DNA of 64,000 nt from Methylacidiphilum caldifontis (GCF_017310505.1 NZ_CP065957.1:558001-622000); one strand, 5' to 3'. Counted from the first letter of the stretch, positions 21,010-30,869 are shown. Notes: generated by a model from the sequence alone, not told the origin. Program-made: numbers and translations.

Positions 21010-21266
21010 TAAAAAAAACAAGAAAAAAGAAACATAAAAAAATAAGTCAAATAGTGAGTTACTAGATACATGTAAACTGAATGAAGTGCATTTTAGAACT
21101 CTACAATTAAATCAAATGATTAATAGGATTTGATTTTCAAATTCGAATTCTTACTTGAACATGGAAAAATTATTTATTCAAGTACCGACGACAATAATAT
21201 TCTTTTCAGTGGTTTATGAGAATTTTTATCTTCGAATATTTCCTTACCTGATGAATAAGAAAAGCT
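21010..21266. promoter_or_regulatory. AT-rich gap between Cmr subunit genes and the CARF effector genes
   Basis: About 257 nt of very AT-rich sequence with no open frame of note. It is the longest gap in the cas locus apart from the leader, so the accessory CARF genes may have their own promoter here. No clear consensus boxes were identified. Confidence 0.35.
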
Positions 21267-22358
21267 ATGAATCAAAAAAAAGAAACTATTTTATTAGCTG
21301 TTGTAGGTACATCTCCTGCAGTTATTCCTGAGACTATCTGGGGGCTTATCCATGAGTCTCCTCCTCTCTGTCCTCGTTTCATTGATGTCATTACAACAAC
21401 TGCTGGTAAAAGATCAATAGAATCCGAACTGTTAAATCCAGGAAAAAATTCCTTATCTATCTGGGATGAATTTAGACAAGGGTTAATCGATAAAAAAAAG
21501 ATAAGTCCTGATTCAGTTATCCTTAGAGAGATCAAAGTTATTCCCTCTCCTCTTAAAGAGCAAGGTAAGTGTGTGGAGTTGGAAGATATTCGCACAGCCA
21601 AAGAAAATGAAGATGCAGCAGATTACATTCTTGAAGAAGTAAGGAAAATTACAGAAAACCCTGACACTCTTCTCATTGCTTCAGTAGCTGGAGGAAGAAA
21701 AACAATGAGCATCCTACTCTCCATTTCCATTTCCATGCTTGGTAGAGAGGGAGATAGACTTACTCATGTACTAGTCAATGAACCCTATGATGATCCACGG
21801 CTTCAACCCAAATTTTACTATCCAACACAAAAAGAACAGCTTCTAAAGACAATATCGAGCAGTGTAGTACATGCTAAAGATGCCAAAATTGAGTTAGCAA
21901 ACATCCCCTTTGTTAGATTTAGAGAGCTTTTCCCAAAAGAGCTAGGAAGATTCCCAGGTCGATTCACAAATCTGGTCCATGAATTTTCCAATGAAATTAA
22001 AAAGTTAAATCCTAAGCTCGATTTCGATCCTCAATCTGGAAAAATCATAATCAACGACCAGGAAATCGCGCTAAAAGGTAGAGAACTGGCATTTTTTGCT
22101 TTTCTCTGGGATAGGAAAAAGAAAAATCTTCCACCCCTAGAAACTCATAATGATGTTGATAATCTCTTTCCTAGCTTTTTTGAGCAATGGAAAAAGGAAA
22201 ATACTCAATTAAGCGCTTCAATAAAAGATTGGGATCTCGACATTGAAGATTATAGAAAATGTTTGAGTAACTTAAGAAAAAAATTAAAAGTTAACGGTTT
22301 AGGAAAATACAGTGAACTATTTTTCCCAACAAGAGGAAAAGTTGGTCTTCCTTCCTAA
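21267..22358 (+). CDS. CARF-domain protein of the NE0113/Csm6-like family with winged-helix C-terminus
   Basis: At 363 residues it starts with a CARF-type Rossmann domain: ILLAVVGTSPAVIPETIWGL at 8-27 and the ligand-loop motif SVAGGRKTMS (139-148), followed by HVLVNEPYDDP. These match the family usually labelled CRISPR-associated NE0113 or ring-nuclease Csm6. Residues about 255-363 (IALKGRELAFFAFLW, then CLSNLRKKLK) read like a winged helix rather than a HEPN RNase. No RxxxxH HEPN motif stands out in this region. It is therefore best seen as a cOA sensor that regulates the locus or degrades the cOA signal. The position after cmr6 and before a second CARF gene supports a role in cOA signalling. 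Confidence 0.82.
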   Translation: MNQKKETILLAVVGTSPAVIPETIWGLIHESPPLCPRFIDVITTTAGKRSIESELLNPGKNSLSIWDEFRQGLIDKKKISPDSVILREIKVIPSPLKEQGKCVELEDIRTAKENEDAADYILEEVRKITENPDTLLIASVAGGRKTMSILLSISISMLGREGDRLTHVLVNEPYDDPRLQPKFYYPTQKEQLLKTISSSVVHAKDAKIELANIPFVRFRELFPKELGRFPGRFTNLVHEFSNEIKKLNPKLDFDPQSGKIIINDQEIALKGRELAFFAFLWDRKKKNLPPLETHNDVDNLFPSFFEQWKKENTQLSASIKDWDLDIEDYRKCLSNLRKKLKVNGLGKYSELFFPTRGKVGLPS

Positions 22359-22461
22359 CACATTCGATCTGCATCCATTATATCAAGGAAAAGCTCTTAG
22401 ATGGTAAAGAGAAAGACCGAGGAGCCAAAAATAATTTTTTATAAACAAAGGAGTAATTATA

Positions 22462-24363
22462 ATGCAAAGAAATGGTAATGATTATGATAGGCCAAATATT
22501 ACTTCTTTGTCACAGAAAAATATTCTTCTATGCACCTTAGGAGAATCTTGGATCATTCTTATAGAAGCTGCAGATTATAAGCATCTTGATGAAATTCATT
22601 GTTTAACAGGCATTTCAGCAAAAGTTGAATCCAATTTTGAAAAACTTTTTTCTTCTTTTGAAAAAAGGAACTGCACTTTTGGCATATGGCAATTGAAAGG
22701 ATTCAATGAAGCCGAAACTCAAGAACAGGTAGAAAACTTCAATGAAACGCTTTTTAGGTGGTATCTGTACCATTTACAAAAAAATAATCAGTTGCCATAT
22801 GCCTGTATTGCTGGTGGATACAAATCGATGGCAGCTGTTCTCCATAAAGCCGCTTATAGCTTTGGATCAAAAGGAATATTCCATATTCTAGTCAGTGGAG
22901 ATCCTCCTAAAGATGAAGAAAATTATAATATAGCTAAGCTTGAAAAAAGAATTTTCTATGTTGATCTCGGAGAAGAACAAGGATTTGACGCTTTACATGA
23001 ATTAAAATCGGGTGATTTTCCCTTAGAATGTTCACAAATAAGAAAATACAAGAATATTCATCATTATCTAATCGATATTCCTTCAAAGAAAAACTTATGG
23101 GAGGTATGTAAAAACACATTAAAAAATATTTCTAGAAAGGCTAAGGCCTGGGATAAGAAAGAGAGTCTTCCTTTTTCTATTCTTGCTGTTGCTCCTGACA
23201 GCTTTATAGATTGGCTTAACAAAAATGTTGACCCACAGGAAGACAAAAATTGGATCAAGCAACTCCCAAAGATCGAATTGCACTGCCATTTAGGCGGTTT
23301 TGCAACTCATGGTCGAGCATTAGAAGAAGTTAGAAAAAAAGCAAAAACACAACAAAGTAACTTCCCCCCTCCCCCTCCCTTGCCTGAGGGATGGCCAGAA
23401 CCCAAAAAAGAGATAGGTCTTGAAGCCTATATGAAGTTAGGCAATGCAACAGGATCTAATCTTCTTAAAGACCAGGGTTGCTTAGAAAAACATTGTCAAC
23501 TTCTTTATGAAGCATTGTGCGACGACAACGTTGTTTATGCTGAAATACGCTGTTCACCAAATAACTATGCAACTCCTCAGGATGGTCGATCAGCTTGGGT
23601 TGTGTTAGAAGAAATCAGAAATTATTTTCAACAAGCAATGGATAAGAAGAAAAGAGAAAATTTTGAAGCTTTTTGCCACGTCAACCTCGTCATTATTGCT
23701 GACCGTAAAAGCGCTGATCTTTCCTCCTTAAGTCGCCATCTTTCTTTAGCTATCACTGCAAATCAGCATTTTCTAGTACAATGGGAAAGTTGTGCTATCG
23801 TAGGAGTGGATTTAGCTGGTTTTGAATCAAGGGAGACGAGGGCTGAACTTTTTTCTTATGACTTTACTCCAATTCATCGATGTGGAATAGCAGTTACGGC
23901 TCATGCTGGAGAAAATGATGATGCTGAAGGCATATGGCAGGCTATATTTAAGCTGCATGCCAGAAGATTAGGCCATGCTTTAAGTTTAAAAAATTCAAAA
24001 GATCTTTTAAGAACCGTAGTGGATAGAAAAATTGCTATAGAGTTATGTCCTTATGCAAACTATCAAATTAAGGGATTTTATCCAATGCAAGGAAAAGAAG
24101 AATATCCTTTTTATGATTATCATAAAAAGGGAATTGTTGTTACGGTTAATACAGATAACATAGGTATAAGTAAAGCCAGCCTTTCAGATAATTTTCTTTT
24201 TCTTTCAACCAAACTTTGTCCTCAACTTACGAAAATGGATATTTTGAGGATCATCTCTAATTCAATTAGGGCTGCCTTTCTTCCTTACAAGGGTCAAATG
24301 GAGCTTCAGAAGAAAGTTGAAGATAAATTGAGCAAACTCATTCAGCAATATGTCCAGGTTTGA
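22462..24363 (+). CDS. CARF-adenosine deaminase fusion, Cad1-like type III CRISPR effector
   Basis: This 633-residue fusion has an N-terminal CARF domain (about 20-160): NILLCTLGESW, then CIAGGYKSMAAV with GGYKSM at 118-123. A linker (about 165-265) leads to a C-terminal metal-dependent adenosine deaminase domain (268-630). Deaminase motifs are ELHCHLGG (His274, His276), TAHAGEN (His481, Glu484), RLGHAL (His505) and VNTDN (Asp565). All expected zinc ligands and the catalytic Glu are present. The residue after Asp565 is Asn, where classical deaminases have a second Asp that contacts substrate. Family knowledge: CARF-deaminase fusions in type III loci (Cad1) bind cyclic oligoadenylate and convert ATP to ITP, stopping phage growth. 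The same activity is inferred here. A GGAG site (AAAGGAGTAATTATA) precedes the ATG. Confidence 0.9.
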   Translation: MQRNGNDYDRPNITSLSQKNILLCTLGESWIILIEAADYKHLDEIHCLTGISAKVESNFEKLFSSFEKRNCTFGIWQLKGFNEAETQEQVENFNETLFRWYLYHLQKNNQLPYACIAGGYKSMAAVLHKAAYSFGSKGIFHILVSGDPPKDEENYNIAKLEKRIFYVDLGEEQGFDALHELKSGDFPLECSQIRKYKNIHHYLIDIPSKKNLWEVCKNTLKNISRKAKAWDKKESLPFSILAVAPDSFIDWLNKNVDPQEDKNWIKQLPKIELHCHLGGFATHGRALEEVRKKAKTQQSNFPPPPPLPEGWPEPKKEIGLEAYMKLGNATGSNLLKDQGCLEKHCQLLYEALCDDNVVYAEIRCSPNNYATPQDGRSAWVVLEEIRNYFQQAMDKKKRENFEAFCHVNLVIIADRKSADLSSLSRHLSLAITANQHFLVQWESCAIVGVDLAGFESRETRAELFSYDFTPIHRCGIAVTAHAGENDDAEGIWQAIFKLHARRLGHALSLKNSKDLLRTVVDRKIAIELCPYANYQIKGFYPMQGKEEYPFYDYHKKGIVVTVNTDNIGISKASLSDNFLFLSTKLCPQLTKMDILRIISNSIRAAFLPYKGQMELQKKVEDKLSKLIQQYVQV

Positions 24364-24432
24364 CGTCATGTCATGTCTAAACACTTGAGATAAAAAAACT
24401 CTTTTTTATGTTTTGAGGAAAAAAGAAGAAGT

Positions 24433-25440
24433 ATGCCTTCTGCTTATTTAATTCAGTCTTATACTAAAATCTCACTCTATTCAGAAAGACTCCAAGTCGT
24501 TGGATTAAATGAAGAAAGTGGTTCAGAAGAAGTTATTAGAGAAATTCCTTTAAGAGAACTCGAAAGAGTTGTATTGGATCAAACTGTTTCTATTACTACT
24601 CCAGCTCTCTGTGAATTGATGAACCGGAACATTCCCATTTCTTTTTTGGGTTTTAATGGACAAATTATAGGAGGATTTCTTCCTCCCTTAAATTCACATG
24701 GCCTGTGGAGACAAAAGCAATATCAGAATAGCTTAGATCCCAAATCTGTTCTTACATTCTCAAGTAAGCTCATTAGGGGAAAAATTTATAATCAAAGGCG
24801 TTCTCTTCAAAGGCTAAGCTTAAACAGAAATATCAATATAGAAAAAGATCTCCAATGGCTAAATCAAATTCTCTTCAATGTTGCTTCAGCTTCCACTGTT
24901 GACGAAGTTCGAGGATACGAAGGAGCCACTACAGCCCGTTATTTTCAAACTTGGTCTACCTTTTTACCAAAAGAATTTCCTTTTGAGCGCAGATCCACTC
25001 GTCCTCCACTCAATCCTGTAAATGCTTGTATATCATTTGGTGCAACCCTTCTTTACAATGAAATGACGGCTCTTATTCATCTCCATGGACTTGATCCCGC
25101 ATTAGGTTTTTTACATGCTCCAGAAAATGAAAGATGGTCTCTTGCTTTAGATCTCATTGAACCCTTCAGACCCGTAATTGTAGAAGCATTAACACTAGAT
25201 CTTTTTAGCCACAAGATTCTTAATCATGAGCATTTTGAAAAGAAAAACGGGGGTTGTTATTTAAACGAATCAGGAAGAAGAAAATTTCTTGCTCAATATG
25301 AAACTAGATTAGAAAGACAATTTCTTTCTGAATTTGCCAGTTGTAGAACGACCCTAAGAGTGCAATTAGAATCTTGCGCCTGTTCATTCAAAGCGGCTTT
25401 AGAGGATCCAGAAAAATTTGAACCTTTCTTAATGAATTAA
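24433..25440 (+). CDS. cas1: CRISPR integrase Cas1
   Basis: This 335-residue Cas1 has the catalytic triad in place: Glu163 in RGYEGATTARYF, His228 in LGFLHAPENE, and the acidic pair Asp240/Glu243 in LDLIEPFRPVI. With Cas2 it integrates new spacers at the leader end of the array. The protein is a plain Cas1: there is no reverse transcriptase or Cas6 domain fused to it. An AGGAAAAAAGAAGA stretch precedes the ATG. cas2 follows 2 nt after the stop codon. Confidence 0.95.
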   Translation: MPSAYLIQSYTKISLYSERLQVVGLNEESGSEEVIREIPLRELERVVLDQTVSITTPALCELMNRNIPISFLGFNGQIIGGFLPPLNSHGLWRQKQYQNSLDPKSVLTFSSKLIRGKIYNQRRSLQRLSLNRNINIEKDLQWLNQILFNVASASTVDEVRGYEGATTARYFQTWSTFLPKEFPFERRSTRPPLNPVNACISFGATLLYNEMTALIHLHGLDPALGFLHAPENERWSLALDLIEPFRPVIVEALTLDLFSHKILNHEHFEKKNGGCYLNESGRRKFLAQYETRLERQFLSEFASCRTTLRVQLESCACSFKAALEDPEKFEPFLMN

Positions 25441-25442
25441 CC

Positions 25443-25829
25443 ATGAGCAGAAATGATGAATACACAGAAAATCAATCTGAAGAACCATCTTATTGGTGGT
25501 ATGAAGCTTTTACCCCTTTACCCAGCAGAAAAAAACCACCAGGAGAGAAAAAAATGCTCACTGTTATTGCATATGACATTTGTGATGACAAGAGATTACA
25601 TAAAATAGCAAAAATTTGTGAAGATTATGGTGTAAGGGTTCAGTTTAGTGTTTTTGAGTGTTATTTAGAAGAATCAGAATTGGAAGGGCTTTGGAAAAAA
25701 TTACTTTCAGAAATCAATCCAAAAGAAGATAGAATTGTTGCCTATAAAATTGATTCTAGATTAGCGAAAGAAATTAAAACAGCAGGTACAATGGTTTGTT
25801 CAGAGAAAGTACTCTGCTTTTTGGTATAA
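25443..25829 (+). CDS. cas2: CRISPR adaptation protein Cas2
   Basis: The open frame gives 128 residues, but Cas2 homology (LTVIAYDICDDKRLHKIAKICEDYG) begins at the in-frame ATG 25554. That start has AGGAGA at 25541-25546, seven bases upstream, and gives the normal Cas2 length of about 91 residues. The 25443 start lies right after the cas1 stop and has no ribosome-binding site. Either the 37 extra residues are an unusual extension reached by coupling, or the true start is 25554, which I favour. Asp in the YDI motif is the conserved acidic residue at the dimer interface. It works with Cas1 in spacer integration. Confidence 0.9.
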   Translation: MSRNDEYTENQSEEPSYWWYEAFTPLPSRKKPPGEKKMLTVIAYDICDDKRLHKIAKICEDYGVRVQFSVFECYLEESELEGLWKKLLSEINPKEDRIVAYKIDSRLAKEIKTAGTMVCSEKVLCFLV

Positions 25830-26110
25830 TGTATAATATTTGAAAATTTTACGGTTTTTTATTATAAAATGATAACTTGAAAATTTTATGACGGTAGTTT
25901 TGTTTTAAAAATTTCTAATTTAGGTATTGACTACAAATAATATAAAAAAAGATATCCCAATACCCATTATTATCATGCTGGTTATGAATAAGTTATTATT
26001 ATCAATTGCAATTCTAAAAAATTTAAAGCAAATAGAATGCCAATCTAAAAATACAGTCAATACCTTAATATATATTTCTATTTTGATATTCAAAGACTTA
26101 GAAATTCGCA
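25830..26110 (+). promoter_or_regulatory. CRISPR leader
   Basis: 281 very AT-rich bases lie between cas2 and the first repeat, the expected place for the leader that drives array transcription and marks the site of spacer insertion. TATAAT-like hexamers overlap the end of cas2, and a TTGACT lies near 25927. I cannot decide on one promoter. The small frame at 25927-26115 is low-complexity and not a credible gene. Leader polarity agrees with the degenerate repeats being at the far end of the array. Confidence 0.7.
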
Positions 26111-29100
26111 GTTAGAACTAGAGATGAAGCCGAAAGGCAATTGAGACGAGATATCCGATTACCTGAATAATGTTAACGGGTCAATCGTTAGAACTAGAGA
26201 TGAAGCCGAAAGGCAATTGAGACTTACTAGCTTAGCTACCTGATACGACCTAGCAGCCTTTGTTAGAACTAGAGATGAAGCCGAAAGGCAATTGAGACCT
26301 TTTCGGCCTCTTGGATGGCATTTTTTAAGGTCTCGTTAGAACTAGAGATGAAGCCGAAAGGCAATTGAGACTCATAATTGGCTCCCTTCCTTGCTATGTT
26401 GAAAATTAACGTTAGAACTAGAGATGAAGCCGAAAGGCAATTGAGACGTCATTCTTATCACTTTCCCTTTCGCAGGAAAGCCCATTTGTTAGAACTAGAG
26501 ATGAAGCCGAAAGGCAATTGAGACCTCAAGACCGTTGATGGCAATGATTTTATTATATTCTGTTAGAACTAGAGATGAAGCCGAAAGGCAATTGAGACTG
26601 GTTCCCAATAATATATATAAAATGATATTGGCCTTTCGTTAGAACTAGAGATGAAGCCGAAAGGCAATTGAGACCCTTGTTTGTTGTTCCACAAGTATTC
26701 TTTCATTTTATTACCGTTAGAACTAGAGATGAAGCCGAAAGGCAATTGAGACAGTCTCCCAGCCTTGATAACCAGAGATTGGGCGGACTCGTTAGAACTA
26801 GAGATGAAGCCGAAAGGCAATTGAGACAAATCTCGCATTTAACTTTCATTTATATTATTCCCCAGTTAGAACTAGAGATGAAGCCGAAAGGCAATTGAGA
26901 CTCAGCCATCCAATTACCTCTTCCTTTTTCATTTCTTTTTGTGTTAGAACTAGAGATGAAGCCGAAAGGCAATTGAGACATAAAAGCTGATATAGTTTTT
27001 CTTCATTCATTTCTTTCCGTTAGAACTAGAGATGAAGCCGAAAGGCAATTGAGACTTGAGATTTAATAATTTTCCAGAGTTCAGGAACTGATGTTAGAAC
27101 TAGAGATGAAGCCGAAAGGCAATTGAGACGGATTTGTCTTTTTAACTTTCTCCAGAAGTTTCTTGGAGTTAGAACTAGAGATGAAGCCGAAAGGCAATTG
27201 AGACGAATTAATTCAATTACTTGACCTGGATGAGCTGCTGCTCGTTAGAACTAGAGATGAAGCCGAAAGGCAATTGAGACGAGCTTCCGTGGGCTGATGG
27301 CGGGAAAACCACAACGCAGTTAGAACTAGAGATGAAGCCGAAAGGCAATTGAGACGCGCAAACTTTTTCAAAGAACTTTTCTGGCTCCTGAGGTTAGAAC
27401 TAGAGATGAAGCCGAAAGGCAATTGAGACTTCAGAGGAATAAACTCTCCCCGGAAAATATTTTTCAGTTAGAACTAGAGATGAAGCCGAAAGGCAATTGA
27501 GACGCGTCCTTCATTATCGACAATGAGCTTACTAAAATTAGTTAGAACTAGAGATGAAGCCGAAAGGCAATTGAGACCTTCCCCTCATAATTCCATCCAG
27601 CCCAAGGATGGAACGTTAGAACTAGAGATGAAGCCGAAAGGCAATTGAGACTCCAACACGGAAAGATATAATCCGGCTCGTCTTTATTGGTTAGAACTAG
27701 AGATGAAGCCGAAAGGCAATTGAGACGGGTACTGCTGAATCATTACCACTAGAGATTGATGTTGTTAGAACTAGAGATGAAGCCGAAAGGCAATTGAGAC
27801 ACATATACAATTCCCAATCTTCCCTTACTTTTTGGGAAAGTTAGAACTAGAGATGAAGCCGAAAGGCAATTGAGACTCCATTATGTATTCTCCCCCCGGA
27901 AAGTATTCATTAAGTTAGAACTAGAGATGAAGCCGAAAGGCAATTGAGACGGTTTTTTGAGGACTCGCCCGAGCCCTCATTTTACGTGTTAGAACTAGAG
28001 ATGAAGCCGAAAGGCAATTGAGACGCTGGCTCATGCTTGTTGAGCCAGACAAGCTCTTTTACTGTTAGAACTAGAGATGAAGCCGAAAGGCAATTGAGAC
28101 AACTTCCTTCCCCGTTACGGGGAAGAAAATAAACACTTGTTAGAACTAGAGATGAAGCCGAAAGGCAATTGAGACCCCCTCAACCCAGATTGGTTCTGAG
28201 TTGAGGGGAATGATAGTTAGAACTAGAGATGAAGCCGAAAGGCAATTGAGACATTTCCTATGATCTATAAGCCGATCTTGGTAATCAAAAGTTAGAACTA
28301 GAGATGAAGCCGAAAGGCAATTGAGACGGGAAATATTTATTAAGATCTTCCTCAACCTGATCGAGGAAGTTAGAACTAGAGATGAAGCCGAAAGGCAATT
28401 GAGACTTCCTCGACCTTATCAAGGAATTGAGCCACATCAGGGAAGTTAGAACTAGAGATGAAGCCGAAAGGCAATTGAGACGCTCCCAGTTGGCCAACTG
28501 GAAGCACAATTCCTTCTACCGGTTAGAACTAGAGATGAAGCCGAAAGGCAATTGAGACAGCCTTCTAAATAATACTCCTCCGCTATGGAGGAGAGATGTT
28601 AGAACTAGAGATGAAGCCGAAAGGCAATTGAGACCAGCCAATATCTCCAATTTACCTCGATCTCATACGGTAGTTAGAACTAGAGATGAAGCCGAAAGGC
28701 AATTGAGACAAAGAACACACCTCTGGTACCATGGTAGATGTGAATGTTACGTTAGAACTAGAGATGAAGCCGAAAGGCAATTGAGACGAGGGTGAGGGTT
28801 AGGATTGGGGTTCCCACCTACCTTCGTTAGAACTAGAGATGAAGCCGAAAGGCAATTGAGACCGTCTTCTTTTGCAAGTGAAGGTAAGCGGTGTGTTCTG
28901 TTAGAACTAGAGATGAAGCCGAAAGGCAATTGAGACAGCAACCCGAACCGGGCCACTCCCCCGACGGAGGATGATGCAGCGTTAGAACTAGAGATGAAGC
29001 CGAAAGGCAATTGAGACATAATCTTTCGGCCAATGCTTTTCTACATAAGCTTTTGTTAGAACTAGAGATGAAGCCGAAAGGCAATTGAGACACCCGTTTT

Positions 29101-30825
29101 GAAACAGCCATTCCTTAGATCTTATATGGGGTTAGAACTAGAGATGAAGCCGAAAGGCAATTGAGACGGGGAAACAAAGTGCCCGTAATCTTTCACCGGG
29201 AAAACGTTAGAACTAGAGATGAAGCCGAAAGGCAATTGAGACTTTGCCATCGTAGTTCCAACCAGCCCAAGGGTGGAACTTGTTAGAACTAGAGATGAAG
29301 CCGAAAGGCAATTGAGACGAAATTTCGAACAGCAATCTCCCGACTTTTCTTTTGGGAGTTAGAACTAGAGATGAAGCCGAAAGGCAATTGAGACCATCAA
29401 CCAATTCCTTGGAAGCTAACTCACTCAAGTCAGTTAGAACTAGAGATGAAGCCGAAAGGCAATTGAGACTCCATTTACAGTCTATGTATTCTGGCTCATT
29501 GTAATTGTTAGAACTAGAGATGAAGCCGAAAGGCAATTGAGACTTATGAGGTTAAAATGAAACCCGATAAGTCATATACATGTTAGAACTAGAGATGAAG
29601 CCGAAAGGCAATTGAGACCACTTTTCTCTACACTAATTACATACTCCTCACAACGTTAGAACTAGAGATGAAGCCGAAAGGCAATTGAGACGAAATTTCG
29701 AACAGCAATCTCCCGACTTTTCTTTTGGGAGTTAGAACTAGAGATGAAGCCGAAAGGCAATTGAGACAGCCCCCCTTTGTAAACATAGAGCCGCTCATTA
29801 TAAATAGTTAGAACTAGAGATGAAGCCGAAAGGCAATTGAGACCCCACAAGATTGTCGCGTTAAAAGGAATGACTGCTCCCAGTTAGAACTAGAGATGAA
29901 GCCGAAAGGCAATTGAGACAAAACCACTTCTACCATAGCTTCAAGATGATCTGGAGGTTAGAACTAGAGATGAAGCCGAAAGGCAATTGAGACCATCAAC
30001 CAATTCCTTGGAAGCTAACTCACTCAAGTCAGTTAGAACTAGAGATGAAGCCGAAAGGCAATTGAGACTCCATTTACAGTCTATGTATTCTGGCTCATTG
30101 TAATTGTTAGAACTAGAGATGAAGCCGAAAGGCAATTGAGACTCCTGGTTGAGGTTTTTTGAAGGCTCTACCCGAGCCCTGTTAGAACTAGAGATAAAGC
30201 CGAAAGGCAATTGAGACTTTATTTTCTATTTACGAGGATTCACCCGAATCCTCATCGTTAGAACTAGAGATGAAGCCGAAAGGCAATTGAGACTTCTAGC
30301 TCTTTCCTTGTTTTTTCTTTCATTGTTTTGCTCGTTAGAACTAGAGATGAAGCCGAAAGACAATTGAGACCCAGACCAGTTCTTTGGTTATATCCTCAAG
30401 GGGAAAGTTGTTAGAACTAGAGATGAAGCCGAAAGGCAATTGAGACGACTTTTCTCACTCTTATAATGTCTCCTTTATTCAAGGGTTAGAACTAGAGATG
30501 AAGCCGAAAGGCAATTGAGACAAACAGGCTTGTGGAAATATCTCCAATCAATGTGTCTAGTTAGAACTAGAGATGAAGCCGAAAGGCAATTGAGACTCAT
30601 CTTCCTCTACAAAAGTCCAATACCCTGAATCCCAAGTTAGAACTAGAGATGAAGCCGAAAGGCAATTGAGACGAACGAGAAACATTCCATGCTTCCCAGA
30701 CATGGTATTCCGTTAGAACTAGAGATGAAGCCGAAAGGCAATTGAGACGGGAAGTGCGGAAGATTTAGATTGATCTCTTTATCCTGATGTTAGAACTAGA
30801 GATGAAGCCGAAAGGCAATTGAGAC
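26111..30825 (+). CRISPR. CRISPR array, 63 repeats of 37 bp and 62 spacers
   Basis: I counted 63 copies of a 37-bp repeat that starts GTTAGAACTAG and ends ATTGAGAC, separated by spacers of 36-44 nt. The repeat contains GCC-GAAA-GGC, a 3-bp stem with a GNRA-type tetraloop, one base before the last eight bases. Those eight would be the 5-prime handle of crRNAs (AUUGAGAC), close to the handle known in type III systems, so transcription is rightward from the cas2 side. Two repeats near the right end each carry one G-to-A change (in the copies starting at 30181 and 30334), as expected at the old, leader-distal end. Three spacers occur twice, and a striking share form stem-loops. No cas6 gene is present to process it, so a trans-acting Cas6 or host RNase is needed. 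Confidence 0.99.
29319..30105 (+). repeat. Duplicated spacers within the CRISPR array
   Basis: Three spacers occur twice with identical sequence: 29319-29357 equals 29692-29730; 29395-29432 equals 29994-30031; and 29470-29506 equals 30069-30105. The order is A-B-C-D-E-A-F-G-H-B-C. Independent acquisition of three identical spacers is unlikely, so a segmental duplication through recombination between repeats, followed by partial loss, is the simpler reading. Confidence 0.95.
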
Positions 30826-30869
30826 TTCTTTTCACATTGTTTTATGCCAAACCTCCCAACAGTGTTGGA

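Noticed and set aside
21267-22358. HEPN RNase of the Csm6/Csx1 type in the first CARF protein
   Set aside because: No RxxxxH HEPN motif stands out in the C-terminal region, which looks like a winged helix.
24433-25440. Reverse-transcriptase-Cas1 fusion as an explanation for hairpin-rich spacers
   Set aside because: Cas1 is 335 residues with only the integrase fold; no RT gene or YxDD motif lies in the cas locus.
25927-26115. 62-residue frame in the leader
   Set aside because: Low-complexity Ile/Lys/Asn sequence that runs into the first repeat; no ribosome-binding site or homology pattern.
28788-28825. G-quadruplex in the G-rich spacer
   Set aside because: Only three runs of three or more G are present, so a stable three-layer quadruplex is unlikely.
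26569-30210. Several minus-strand open frames with repeated QLPFGFISSSN or LNCLSASSLVLT peptides
   Set aside because: They are translations of the CRISPR repeats in different frames, not genes.
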